64,000 nt of DNA from Pyronema omphalodes. Lineage: Eukaryota; Ascomycota; Pezizomycetes; Pezizales; Pyronemataceae. Within the stretch, counting starts at the first letter, position 1, and each line of letters opens with the position of its first letter. Shown here piece by piece: positions 32,307-45,900 of the stretch. The stretch covers positions 1,798,001 to 1,862,000 of the forward strand of contig JAJJXM010000001.1 in NCBI GenBank assembly GCA_024516155.1. Reading direction: 5' to 3'. The notes below the pieces were generated by a model. It saw only the letters and a program-made list of their open reading frames with translations, did not search any database and was not told where the DNA came from. The translations under genes and the position numbers were made by a program.

Positions 32307-34055
32307 CGGGAGCTCCAGCTTGAGGTTTGTGGCGTGAAGTAGTGCTTCAATCGTGACGGTCGTATGAGAGGGGGGCAGAGAAACCGAAGTATACGACTTC
32401 TATGCTTCCCGTATTAGATGGGCGAAATGTAAATCTTCGCTGATATTTATTCAACGAAGTGCTGCTTTCAATTCCGTGGGCGAATTGATGGTCGGACTAG
32501 ACTACTGACTGCAGCGATGCAGGTCCGGGGGAGTTCGAGAAGTTAAGTGGTGGGATAGCCGCGAGGGTTTCCCGAATGCAAGGTTGATATAATATGACGA
32601 AAAGTTTCGCAGCAAAGACTGAACGTTGCGTCGTGCTAGCCGGATAATTGTGAACGCAATGCAACCGGGGGGAAAGGGCAAAAATATGATGCCACTTTGA
32701 AACGAAAACAAATCAGAATACAAGTGAAATCGTGATTTGCGGTCTCGGGCTGACGCGAGACGTAGACTGTAATAAAGGCGCGATTTGCAAAAAGATGGCA
32801 CACCGAGTTGTAAAAACACAAAACCGATGAAGTTGAAAACTTTTTTTCTCCGCACAGATAACTAATAGTCGTTGCTTCGTTTCACGTCGTAATATGTATG
32901 CTGGTACCCTGAAGATGATACTGTAACCAACGGGGAATTACACCAATTGGAAAAAAATTCGGTCGTAAAAGGTCGTTTTTTTGCTTCGTGATCGTCGTAG
33001 AATCGGCTGTCTTCCTTTTTGCACACCGAAATCAAGTCGGAATCTTTCTTTCCAACAACCCTGTTGCCCAATGACAAGTGTTGCGTGTCGATTGACTGAG
33101 ACCTTGGGAGTATGTACGATAGAGGAGATGGAGTCCGTTGTACCTAACCAAGATATGCAGGACGTATATCGAGCAGGACGCAATGTCGGCGGAGATGAAT
33201 GTTGCCGAGGAGGAATTGCAGTGACGACAGGTGGTTAGGCAAGCGACAGACTTGTGGGTCGAGGTTGGGAGGGTTTTGGAGGGAGGGAAGGAATGGATGT
33301 TGGAATAATGGATGGGGGGAAGGGCGGGGGGGTCGTGGTGGGCGAGGGTAGAGGAAGCACCCGTGGGGAGATGGGGATTCGGGGGCAGAGTGGTATTGAA
33401 TTTAGTCGGGGTGGTAGGGGCAGCGTTGGTGCCGGTGGGAGAGAGGAGGCTGGAGAAGCGGAAGAGGTGGGAGATAGTGGGTGCTGGTAGTGGGTAGTAG
33501 TGCAAATGTAGCGTTGTTGCAGTGCGGTAGTGAGCGTGGATGTGGCAGTAGTGCTGGTACCGTACGCTGGTTAGGCGGAGAGTGGGTGGGAGACGATCGA
33601 GGAAGGGCGGAGCGAATGTAGACTTTGCGAAGTCGCTGCGGGTCGGGGCGACTTGCAGGGAAAAGTAGCGCAGCACAGAAGCAGACCTTGAAGCTGGACA
33701 GAATATGGGACCTCGAGGAAAGCGGAGAGGGTGGAGCGGAGAGAGAAGAGGGGAGGAGGAGGCACAAATTGTCTGAATAGTTCAGAAATCAGAGAGGGAC
33801 GCGAGAAACTCAGTTGGTGAACGAGAGAAAATGCAGAATTGTCTGGGTTGGCAGATGGCTGGGCGGTGACAGGGATGTTGGGGGGGGGGGGGGTGGCAGA
33901 GATGGAGGTGGTGGAGTGAAGTGAGGCGATGGGGGGGGGGGGAGTTGGAATAGCGGTATCGAGAATACTGAGTGAGGGGGTGGGGAGCAGGCGAACGAGA
34001 ACAGGCGAACGAACAAACGAAGAACGAACGAAGAACGAACGAATGCACAAACCAA
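32307..34055. other. stuA 5' leader/promoter region
   Basis: On the stuA strand this region is C/T-rich, especially 33250-34050, typical of a long fungal leader. It includes G14 at 33880-33893 and G12 at 33931-33942 on the plus strand. The many overlapping short ORFs on the minus strand are low-complexity Ser/Pro/His translations of this tract. stuA homologues are known for long, intron-containing leaders with small upstream ORFs; a missing 5' coding exon may lie here. Confidence 0.4.
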
Positions 34056-35217
34056 CTAACGGATGATGTATGTTCTTCTCTTTAGCGAAGATATGCTCGA
34101 ATCGAGTTCATTAGGGTCATTCTTTAAAACCATTAAGCGGGCATGAAGCAGACCAAAGTAAACCATTTCATGTAGCATACTGTAACAATAAAATAAAACT
34201 GTGCGTATATAGTAAATGATTCTAAATGCTCTACAGTACCTCGCAGCCACTATGCGTAGTAGGCATTACCCTGATCTAAACGAGAAATATACGCAGACGG
34301 ACAGCATGCTGATGCTACTGCTGGTGTCTGTCCCTGACATCGAATGTCGTAGCCGTAGCAGTAGGCATGCGTGCAGAGAGCAATGGTTGTGGTGCTCGTC
34401 TGGTAGGAAAGTACGACATCCAGAGCCAAACCTCAGTAATACAGTACGTAAAAGTACATGTAAAAACCTCAGCGATACGTACATGCAAACCCTCAGCAAT
34501 ACGTCCATCCCCATGCAGTCCGTACACACAGTAGGCATCTTTCACTCTCCAGGCGGGCTATGGAAGTGGGGTGGCCTCGGGTTGGGTTGATCGCTTCAAT
34601 TCCGTGCGGTAGGTGAGGCAGGTACACACGGGCAGAGGATGGTCAATGGACGGGCGGAATGGATAGTCGGTGATGCCTGGCTCACCATTTGCTACCGGAC
34701 TTTCACGGGCAATTCTTGACAGGCTATTGACCAGTCTCGGCCGCCGCTGTGTATGCGATGAACGGATGTCTGTTCAACAGACTGTAGATGTGATGATATT
34801 TTGACAAAAAAACCCAATATGCTTCGTCAACAAAGAAAGCGGTGCAGAGAAGCAGCCACCAGTAGCACCAGACAAGCAACGACGCACAGTCCATCTAGCA
34901 TCAATCGGCAGTACCGCAGCGGCAAAACTATCTAGTGACAGTGCGCTAGAGCAGATACCAGACTTGACAGAAGACAGCAGCGAGCCATCAGAGCAGGACC
35001 GCCGCCAGAAGAAGCAACACCAGAGGCAGCAGTAGCAGCCGTCGTAGCATGGCATGGCATGGCATGGCATGCACGGAAGTAACGAAGACCAATCAGCAGC
35101 CATGGGATGCTATGCACAGAAGGAAGACGACAAATCACCAGCCATGGGATGCTATGCACAGAAGTAACGACGACCGCCAGTCACCACCCACCTCCACCAC
35201 AGCTCCACCTTTTGAAT

Positions 35218-35219
<2 letters not shown>

Positions 35220-35252
<33 letters not shown>
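35220..35252. repeat. (GA)n microsatellite
   Basis: About 16 uninterrupted GA dinucleotides following 'tttgaatgac'. It directly follows the ~50-base direct repeat around 35099-35170. Confidence 0.9.
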
Positions 35253-35255
<3 letters not shown>

Positions 35256-38193
35256 AGACACACAGAAACAGAGACAGGCGGATAAGCACACGACGACGAG
35301 ACAGAAAAGACAAATCTCTAAACAACTTGGTAATTGATCTACTCTCAACTGAATCACGAACTGCTTTTTTGTTGCTATCGTCTACTTGGCCTGTTGTTGT
35401 TTTTTTTGTTGTTGTTGTTGTGATGCTAACCCACCTGTCGAGAGTCGAGACATCCACAAAAAACTAGTCTCTCTCTTACGGCCGCTGATAGCTAGCATCC
35501 CCACCACTCTCATGCCCACCCCCGCGCAACCCCAAACATAGCACGAAGGTCTCGTAGCTCCGCTGCCTGGTGCTGGTGCTGCTGCTGCTGCTGCTGCACA
35601 GTGCACTTCCCAAGGCTACTGCCGCTACTGCGACCAGCACGTACCAGCATACCGAAAACTACACTACCACCCTTGACTAAATGTGCGTGTCTGTAGGGTC
35701 AATCAATCTGCCAGTAGTTTAGTTAGCCTGGCCAAACCTCCATCCCAATCGCAAGTTACCACCATCTACATCTAATTCTCGATGGCATTTTGGTGCTTTC
35801 CCCGTTACTCCACACCCGACCTCCCAACCTCAAAGTAAACTCCAAGTCAACATCCGCCCAACCACTCTCCGTCCCAGAAAGAAGAAAAAAAAATGGCCTG
35901 TATCCATAACCATCATGCCCACTCCCACACATCCGGCGGTTAGTGTGCATTTCTTTTTTGAGTATGTAAGAAAAGAAGAGAAAAGAAAAGAAAAGAAAAG
36001 AAAAAAAGTCCGGGAAAGTAACAGCGCGCAACTGGCTCACCGACAAGGTGTGGTCGAGAACAGAAGTTAAAGCCCTTGTCCAAGCGAGCATCTCCCATAG
36101 GTTGTTTGAAGGGATGTGGATGTGGGAAGATGGTTAAACCCAGCCAGCGCACAAGTATGTGGAGAGCAAGGAATACTTGCAGGACTCGGCGAACCAGCGC
36201 TCCACCTTATTGGCTCGCTGCCCGAACTTCACAGTATGATGCCGGCCCTCGGATTGGCTAAAACGACAAGGGTTGCAAAGGTGATCAGTACTCTACTTTA
36301 ACTAAGCCGTAACAGTACAGTTGAGTTGGTTGCAGGGTTAGGGAATCGAGGCGAAAGAAAGCTGGGTCGCATGCAGAAAGTGGTTAGGGTGGAAGTGTGC
36401 GCTGGCAGCGACCCAGGGTTGTGTGTAAATATGGAAGCATTAACGTTGCCTCTTATTGGCGACAAACCGGGACATTGAGAATGATTGAATGGCAATGGGT
36501 GTGTGGATTTTGGAGAAAGGGTGTGTGGAATTGAACATGAATTGGATACTGAATTCATTACAGAGAGGCGAACAAGATAAACTCAAGAAAACAGGATATC
36601 AGCTGGATGGAATCAACATTCTGCTATGAGGTCCGGCCAGGCATAAGGCGGGGAAATAGCGCCAAAACATAATTATGGAACGCCAGTCATGTTTGTTTAC
36701 CAGTCACCTACAGTGGTGCGGTGTGGCTTTCCTGCGGCGTCTGCCCGCTCCCTATGTAGATGAATACACTGTAAAAAATCGATACCCTCGCTGACCACAA
36801 GTTTATGGGAAAGAAAAAGATCGAGTAATATCGATGCAAGGGGAAACTCTAAGAGAAAGGCCCCAAAAACAACAATTGATATCAGTGCTTAGACGGACGA
36901 GACTCCACCGAGTAGCCAGATAATCGCGTGGACAACGCCGATTGATGGATTTCGGGTGGGATGTTTGACGTGACTTGAGTAGTAGGCCATAGAAGAAGGG
37001 TGGTTTAATAAAAAATGATAAGTCTTTCTTGCCCCACATCGGATTTCTTGCTTCAGAGTGAGACAAAACGCTCGTCAAAGATTCATTGGCTAAAGTTTTC
37101 GTGGAGCCATCCGTAATGTCTGGGCCGTAGCGGGTAACGACAGGCCTGAAGTCCTCAAGATAATACTGATGATTTCCAAAATACACACCCACGGCGTCTA
37201 GATACCCCAATATTCGGAATTCATATACCTGCTGTAAATATTTACACAAAGTGACGATATGTGTACCGTACCACTCACACCCGCCGCATCACCGCTGCCT
37301 GGGTTAGTCTATTACGCATGATAAATCACGCTGATTGGGGGCGTAAAAAGTTAATTTGTTTTGAACTACATTGCCATTTCCTTTTCTTTTCTTTTTTTCT
37401 TTCTTTTTTTTTTCACCTGTTTGCTGCTCTTCGAGAAAAGTGCGGAGTTGAAGATATGGGGGGGCTGAAATGATGGCGTAGGTGTAAACCACAGCAAGCG
37501 CCACAAAGCAAGGAGTGAGGTGTACTTACATGTTCGGAGGCAGCGGTCGAAGTTCAATCACGTTGTCACTCGCCGCTTCCTCCGTGTCAAAAAAAGCACA
37601 TGAAGAGAGACTCGCCGTTAGTCAAGAGATATCAAACACCTGCACCAGGCGGGGATCATACGTCCGTGGCACTTACCAATTACTATTCTTTTTTCAGGTG
37701 ACGATTCGTCGGTACAGAACTACATACAAGCAACCTTTCACTTTGGAAGACTAAAATGCTGGGAGGCTTGACACCGAAAATACCATCACCATCATCATAA
37801 TCATCATCAGCGAGCTTCCTTGCGTTCTTCCATTTTGTCCCTTGCGTGATTCCGTGACTTCTAATTGGAATCGTCTTGCGAGACAACACGATCGAACGCC
37901 GCGACAAACAGACGATCTGAACATCGAACATCGAACATTCTGTTAATGTTTTGCCCTTGTGTAAGGGCACTTGCTGCGGTTCGAATCGGTTTTGAGATCA
38001 TGGTAGACATCACATCCCAAGCACACATTCTGCAGATGCGGTGCTGCACTGCACCATGCACTGCAACTTTGATTTTGCTTGCTTGCGAAAAATAAAATAA
38101 AAAAATATAAAAAAATAAAAAAAAAAACTCTCCGTACGCTTCGTGTTCTGCACCGTTCCGATTCACAGGCATATCTAGAGTGTCCTGGCCATC

Positions 38194-38386
38194 ATGATGG
38201 ATGATTATCTAGCAGCTGCTTTGTCGAACGTCCGTGCTCCTTATCGAAACCCCGGTAAGCCCTTCTGCCCCCCGTTATTTGCTTGCATCGTCTCCAACGA
38301 GATCTCGTTCACTTTCTTTACCGCAATCCGTTAATGTAACTCTAGAAATCATTGGGTCCGTCGTTCGCATCCAATCATTGACATGA
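38194..38386 (+). CDS. Possible tiny spliced ORF (33 residues)
   Basis: Candidate exon 38194-38254, reading MMDDYLAAALSNVRAPYRNP, ends at a GTAAGC donor. A 91-base intron (38255-38345) with a TAAC branch-like site and a TCTAG acceptor joins it to EIIGSVVRIQSLT and a stop at 38386. Splice signals are good, but the product is very short. It could be the start of a longer gene with further introns, a regulatory short ORF, or chance. Confidence 0.2.
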
Positions 38387-41300
38387 ACCCAACGGAAATG
38401 TTTGATTGGCATCCTCGCTTGGGCTTCGCTTTGAAGCTCACATAAAACTTCCGAGCTCGGCATGCATTCCAGCCCCATCGAAACAGCCAGGGAAGGCGGA
38501 GGCAGAGCAAGAAAAAAAACCGAACGCGTGATGCCAGTGGTTGTCACCATGAAAGTGCTGCGTCTTCCCGAGGTCTGCCACACTAGGGAACTGCAGCAAG
38601 GAATGTTCCCGCTCCTCTGCAGCCTTATGCTCCCAGCTGGCGACTCCGTCTGGATGTGTTCCCGTTGTTTGTTTATAGCTTCCTTTGTTCCTTTGCAGTG
38701 AGTCCCGGTTCTTCAGGACTTTTATTTGGCGATCGTTGTGCGGGTGCAGCGGAAGAGCTGTGAGCCGTGAGGGCGGAGTAACATGCAAACTCGTCGCCCT
38801 CTCCACGAAAAAAACACACCCGCTTTACTCGACTGCCGGGTCAGTCCATCTCCCAACCGGCCAGTCGCGGCCCATCATCTTTATCAGAGTACACCCAATG
38901 GCCGTGTTACCCTGCCCGCTTGTCACCCAATGACACTGTTACCCTGCCCGCTGGACCCCTCTTTCACCAGCCCAATCACTCTCTCCTCTCCACCTAGCCC
39001 CTCCACTACTCAACTTAGCCCTCCCACCGCTCCTCCATTTAGCCCTCTACTCCTCCACTTTAGCCCCCCACTCCCTCTCCACATCCCCCGCTGGCGAACA
39101 GGAAGGCAACCACCAGCACCATCGCCAACAGGCCCCAGCAGCCAAGCTTTTGTTCGATTCCCAAAACGCAGAAGCGATCCTGCAACTGCAAAATCCATTG
39201 GTGGTGACTAGATACACGTAGTTTATTGCCCATGCACAAGCTTTTGCAGGCGGCGAGGCTGCGTCACGCAGGATGGTGTGCGTAAATCCGCGTGCGTCTG
39301 CAGCGCCGTCCGCTGATCTTGTTTCCTGCGAGAACGCGGGAAAACCATGAAAAGGTGTGTTGAATCCACACCACTCAGCTCACAGAAAAGAGGGTGTGGA
39401 AATGTGTGTGGAATTTTCAATCAACAGGGATACACCTAGTCCTACCTACTGTACATACCTGCCCGTACTCAACGACATCGCAACTTGTATAGAGTACAAC
39501 AGGACAACATGGTATGTAGAACTCTGTTTTGTGATATTATTAGTTGGGAACGGTATTATGATATCGATATTGGATTGACTCCCACGAAAAAAAAAACCCC
39601 CCCCTACCAACTACCCAGTCCAGCTCCCGGTAGAATTCTGGCCGTGGTCTGCTGTTCGTTGTCGGTGATGTTGTTTGCTTGTAAGTGCCATGACGGGGAA
39701 AGGATAGGGTCGAAAATAGATCTTCCACAGATACGCATCGCCGTTTTCTCCGTCCGTTGTCACTATTCGAAACTCCCGTGGATTAATTATTATGAAATTG
39801 GGCTGCCGATATTATTGCTGGCATCAATTGCAACCGGTGTTCCTATCCTGACGGTATTAGCAATGGCGGGGGGAGAAGGCTTTTCCTCGGCATGAACGTA
39901 CCGATACCAGGTATCTACGGTAGATGGACCCTGGATGAACAACGGGAAGAGGCTTCTTCTCATTGTCATCATCAACTTTCGATAAGCATACATATCATCA
40001 GCATCAGCATCTTGGTCATCACTGAGTGTGCAACGCGAACGGTACGTCCGCCCGTCCATCGCCTCCCTCATCCGCGGATCCGATCCTCAAGAATTTCCAT
40101 CGTGCTGCTTGTTGGACAACGCCGGGCCCGGCGGGGAATACCCGCAGCAGCAACAGCAACAGCAGCAGCCTACAACACACCCATTTGCTCTCAGCCCACC
40201 TTCCATTTCGTTTGCTAGGTACCGAGAGGCAGATAGGAATGCAAGTTTTAACTCGTGGACTGGTACCTGAGCTTGCCACGAGCACCACCACTGGACCAAC
40301 CCTACCCTGCGATGAGTACCATCGGAGAGGAGTACTATGCCTTGCAGGGTGGTGAGGTAGATAGGGTAGGTTACAAGTATCAGGCGAGTGCTTGGCTGTG
40401 TAGCTAGAACCTGTGGTTACAAGTTACAACTTGTGTTGCTATGGAATTAGTTAGAATATGTACTGTATGTGTAAGCTAGAGGAAATCAATTTTTGATTTA
40501 ATTTTTTTTTTCGTGCTGCTAAGGGCCGTTCTTCCAGCTTCTGCGGCTGTTACTTTTGCTGCTTCTATGTACTTGTTCTTCGGCTATGTGTTCTTCTGCT
40601 GCTCATCGATCTTTCATGCATATGGTTGGCATTCCAGATAATTCGGAAACATTGGTTCCTTCACCCTCTCCTTCCTACCCCCACATCTTCCATCTCCATC
40701 GCCGCCTACCGCCTCGTCTCGTCTCGCCAACGCCCCCAATGGGCGGGCATGGCTTCTAATCCGGAATGTCCATTCGGAAGCATACAGAAAACAACATAGG
40801 GTTTTGTTACTCAGTTTGTAGAGATGATGTTGCTCAACTTGGTATTATTGCTGCCTGGCGGTAGATAGGACAAGACAGGAGACAGGAGAGGACAGTAAAA
40901 GATACTACTATCACACAGTTGTACGACAGGTAAGCTACCAATCGCGAGAGAAGCCGGTACCGCCCAAGCCACAAGAACGTTTGAATAGGCTAACCAATCA
41001 ATAGTCGCCACGTTAGAGTGCCCCCCCCCCCCCCCCTCCTCTCTTCCCCAGTTAAGTCGCTCCGCACAAAAGAAAAAAAAAATCCCCCCCCCTCCACCCT
41101 TGTCATAAACCCCACGACCGTCGACCGCATCACACTCGATATTAAAGGGTGGTTGGTAGCCAATCGAAACAAGCCGCTGTTTCTGAAAAGGCAACCTCGG
41201 ACCGGATCCTCAAAACCGAGCCAGCACACCCACCCCTCCCCTCCCCGATCATGCTCTGTTCTTCGGCCGGCCAAGTCCTAACTTTAACGCCGCATCTTGA

Positions 41301-42206
41301 ATCCCACCCCCCCACCAGAGCAGTTTTCCCCGCATGCGAAAAAAAAAATTTGGATGGAAGATTCCGCCGCGCCGCCGCGGGGATTGCGTACTACGGCCTT
41401 TCTTAGGGCGGATAACTTTAAGACCTCCTCAATCCGATTTGTACCCGCTTTCTCGCCGAAGGGGTGGGGGAGGGGTGAGGGGATGGGGGGTGAGATAAAG
41501 AAAAAAACAACCATCAATACATACAAACCCTCTTCATGAAAAGCGTTAGTATATTTACCTTTAAAAATCAAAGCAAAGCAAATCACAAAAAAACAAAAAT
41601 AAAAAAATAAAAAAAAATAATGGTTTACAACAACTTAAAAAAAAATAACAACTTGTTAATAACTTTACCTTTTCAGCCGCCGCGCCGCGCCGGAAACCTG
41701 CGTTGCGTTTGCGGCCCAAAAATTACACAGGTCAGATGTTGCGATGTTGCGATGTTGCGATGTCGTTATGTCGTTTTTTTGCGGCGATTATGTAGAATCC
41801 TTGTTCAAACCTCAAACTTCAAACACACCCTTCCTTCATCCTTCCTTCAAATTGCCGCTTGGACTAGGATGTAGGATATGGGATGAGGCGAGGGGGAAAG
41901 ATAAGCAGACGTAGCCTGTATAAGCCTGTAGCCTGGTTGGCCTGGTCTGGCTGGAATTGGGCTGACAAAGAAAGATATGGATAGATAAAACATAAAACAC
42001 AAAATAAAAGACGAGTCATGCAGTATAGTATCATATTTGTTGATTGTAGGAATGGAAGCGAAGTTTTGGGGGCGGCGGAAGGAGGAATGGGAAGGGGATT
42101 ACCACTCAACCTCTACCTCGACGGTTCGACGGCTTGACGGCATGGGGCAGGATATTGTTACAACTATTGGTTGGGATTGGAAGAGGGCAATCAGGGCAAT
42201 CATAAT

Positions 42207-42811
42207 GGGTGGCTTCCCGGGGTGTCTGGAAAAACTCTCCAGACGATAAAACCTATTCCTAAATAAACGCGCCATCCCGCGGACCATTTTTCGGCTGATT
42301 TCCTAATGTAGCGAAAAGGTGTGAAATGTAAAAATATCGCTTGCACTTGTAAATAGAGAGCTTTATTGTAATATGCTTACATTGTTGAGTTACTCTTACA
42401 AATTTGCTTTCATATTTTGTGGTGGTTGTGATTTTGTTGCGTGCGGGCACGAAGCATAGCTAACATCACCAACTCCACCCAGCTTCGTCAACATCACCAA
42501 CCCCGCCCGCTCTTGTCGCTGTAGCAACGTAGAGTTCTCAGCTTTCGGCGCGTCGCTTCGTGTGTAGTCAACACACCCTCATTTCTTTTTTTCTGCGCTA
42601 TGCAATGCAGTCTGTAAGTCTTAGCTTCTTTAGAACACGCTATACCAATTATGCGTATACAGTCGTGTACGTGCGTCTGTGTATAGAGTTGAATCTGGGG
42701 GCTGCTGGCTCTAAACGAGATCCGCCGAAAACCGTTAGCTTCCTTCATTTCACGTTAGACTCTTCCATTTCAAGGTTCGCAGTTTTCCTCGGACACCCCG
42801 GGAAGCCACCC
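42207..42811. mobile_element. 605-bp non-autonomous DNA transposon candidate
   Basis: Perfect 20-base terminal inverted repeats, GGGTGGCTTCCCGGGGTGTC at 42207-42226 and its reverse complement at 42792-42811. Similarity continues weakly inward (GGAAAAACT versus GGAAAACT). A 3-base duplication AAT flanks both ends (42204-42206 and 42812-42814), a length typical of PIF/Harbinger-like insertions. The interior has no transposase-like frame, so it would be a MITE-type element depending on a transposase elsewhere. Confidence 0.6.
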
Positions 42812-42913
42812 AATGTAATGGGATTCAAGTATTACAGAATTGGATAGATTACATTAGATGGATAGGTAGATAGATAGGTCATAGATATCATGGTAAATAA
42901 TGGAATTCACGAT

Positions 42914-45900
42914 CATCATCATCATCATCATTATTGTTATTATTATTAGTCTTAGCAATCATGATCATGATCATGATAACAACAAGTAGTCATCACCAAT
43001 CATCATCAGAAATTGGCAATCAGCAATCAGCAATCAGAAATCGCGATTATTGCACAATCATCACTAACATAATATCTTGTTGCTGACAGATTCATTTTCC
43101 ACGCCACGCAACGCCACAATCATCATCATTTGCCTTTTCTGTCTCACCTTGGGGGGGGGGGAGGGGGTGTCTTTATCTTGCTCTTTTCCTGTATCTTGTT
43201 ATTTAGGAGGAAAGGGGGGAGGGGGGCTGTCTTTATCTTGCTCTTTTTCTATTCTCCCTGTTTTTCGCCCGCCACCCGTGATGAAATACTTGCTTTGATT
43301 ACCAGCCTATTTACTTACCCACTTGTCTGCCTATTTTTTATCTGCCCGCTTGCCCGCCCGCCCGTATACTTTTCTTGTCTACTTGCCCGCTTATTTACTC
43401 GTTTGCTTGTCTACCAGTAACTAGTAACTAGTAACTAGTAATACCATAGCCAATCCAATCCAATCCAATCCAATGTAAGAAAACTTATTAAATGTAATGT
43501 AATGTAATGTAATGTGATGTGATGTGATGTATATCTCCATACAATATGTATCTACCCTTCTATATATCCTTCTACCCATCTACCCTTCGCAACTGTATGT
43601 AACATTGCACATACACTTACATACATATACATACACTTACATACATATACATATACATACATATACATGATCCACACCGTCACGGCAATTTTTTTTTTCA
43701 ATACCAATTCTCCATGTATGTCTGTATGTCTGTATGTCTGTATGTAGAATCGAAATTGAAATTGAACCTTGTATACAAAGCTTTCTATTTTCTTTTCTTT
43801 TCTTTACTGTACTGTACTTTTTTGCGGCTTTGCGGCTTTGCTTTCAGTTCCTTGCGGTTATAAGGCTTTATTGTATCGCTAATTTGTCAATTTGTCACTT
43901 TGTCACCGCGCTATGTACATACTCCGCTACTTCTTTTTTTTGCGGCACAGCGGCCCTGCGGCTTAACTTCATTGCGGCTTTAATTCATTGCGGCTTTAAT
44001 TCATTGCGGCTTAAGTGATTTTTCACATTGCTTTGCGGCTTAACTTCATTGCGGCTTCGAGGCTTCGCTTCGGTAGATACAGTAGATACAGTAAATAGGA
44101 TTTACGATAGGATTTACGATAGGATTTACGACGATACGACGATACGATAGGATACGACCATACTCGGGGATACTTTCCTGGTGCGGAAGGTGTGGATTTG
44201 GGTTGTTGATGTGATGCTATGATGCTATGATGCTATGATACTATCTATGCCTTCAATTTATAGATGGATAGGGAAGGGAAGGGAAGGGATAAGCTAGTGG
44301 ATGTGATGGGGGTAAAGAATTGGGTCAAGGAAGAGTTTGATGAAGAGGAATAAAAAAAAATAAAAAAATAAAATGAACGCCGTAGAGAGAGAGAAAAGAG
44401 GAAAGAAAGAAAAAAAGGAATAATTTAAGGAAATTAATGAAGGAATGAAGAAAAAAAAATTGAGGGGAGGAATAATAAAAAAATTAGTGGAGGAAAGGAC
44501 AGATAAGAAGGAAGGATGGAAACCGCCGGAAAAAGAAGTTGTGTTACGAAATAGGAATATGGGAACTACCGCGGGTTTCTGTTGTGCACATTCGTTGTCA
44601 CAACAAAATGCTCGTTCGTACCCACTGCCTAGCGGTGAAATTCGTGGTATGGATATAGATATGGATGGATAGATGGAAATCGCGCAAGAGAGAGAGAGAG
44701 AAAGGAAAATGAATAGAAGAAGTAATTAAGTGTCAATTATATACGTAGGAAGCAGGCGGGAGGTAGATAGGCGGTAGCTAGTGATTTCACATACATTTTT
44801 TCTCTCGCTTACCAGTAAAAATCACAGCACATATAATCACAAAATATATAACCTATAAAGAATCATTATTTTTTTATTTATTTCCGAAACGTCCATTTAC
44901 TCGTTACATAATAGTAATAATAACAACAATAATAATATCAACAAAAATAATCAATAAAAAAAATATTCCCCGCTACACACCGATCACCGGTACTTGAGTA
45001 ACCTACACAAATCATCGTCTGATTCATATGTATACCTATCTATACATATCCCATGCGTTATGAAACGTTGTACACACCGGGGGTGAAGGGAGGGGGGTGG
45101 TATTTCCCTCTATCCTGCCACATATCTTGCCACATATCCTGATCTTCCCTACCTTCCTTCCTACCTACCCTACATGTTCTCCTCTTCTCGTGTTCTCGTC
45201 TTGTCACACCCTTAACCCGAAGTCCGGAGTCCGGAATCAGAATCGGAGTCAGAGTCGTTTGTACCATGTACAATGTACGAGTCTATACTACCATCTTCTA
45301 TACTTTACTTTACTATACGCTACTATAGAACTGAACTATAATACAAGGTTAATAGGTTAATTATACATAGTATAGCTGATAAGCGCTTTGTTTAAACGCC
45401 GCTGGATGGGGGCTATTTTTTGTATTCTCGACGTCACGGTAACCATGGATAAATTGTTTTTGTTTCAGTGTGAAGGAATTAATAGATTGAATGATAGTCC
45501 TTAATAATAATGATATCTGTGTATATGTTTTACAGTTTTTTTTTTTAATTGAAATTGCAATTGCTTCTATTTCTCTGATATGATTGTGCTTACTGACACA
45601 GAATGTTTCTCACAACTGTGAAATAAAAGATACACAAAACTACACTACACTACAGGTTTGTTATAATTTAATTACAAATGTATCGGGAACGCGCAAATCA
45701 CAGCACAGCACAGCATTCCACGGCGGCTATAGTTTCTTCCATAGTTTCACCGTACTTATGATGTTTGATAAACCACATCTGTCGGTGTGTAGGAACCGAC
45801 CAGGCCAGCTAGGCTAGCTAGGCGGATAAGAGGATAGAGGATAAGAGTATAAGAGTATAAGAGTATAAGTATACTGTTATTCTGTTATTCTGTTACTACA

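Noticed and set aside
40028..40270. Frame with eight consecutive Gln in a GC-rich island
   Set aside because: It begins with GTG directly after a stop, has no ATG, and the Gln run is just a CAG/CAA microsatellite.
44630..44650. Sequence 'ggtgaaattcgtgg' resembling a conserved 18S rRNA motif
   Set aside because: The match is only about a dozen bases and the surrounding sequence is not rRNA-like.
44445..44672. 75-codon Lys/Glu-rich frame
   Set aside because: It is a translation of A/G-rich low-complexity repeats in the microsatellite cluster.
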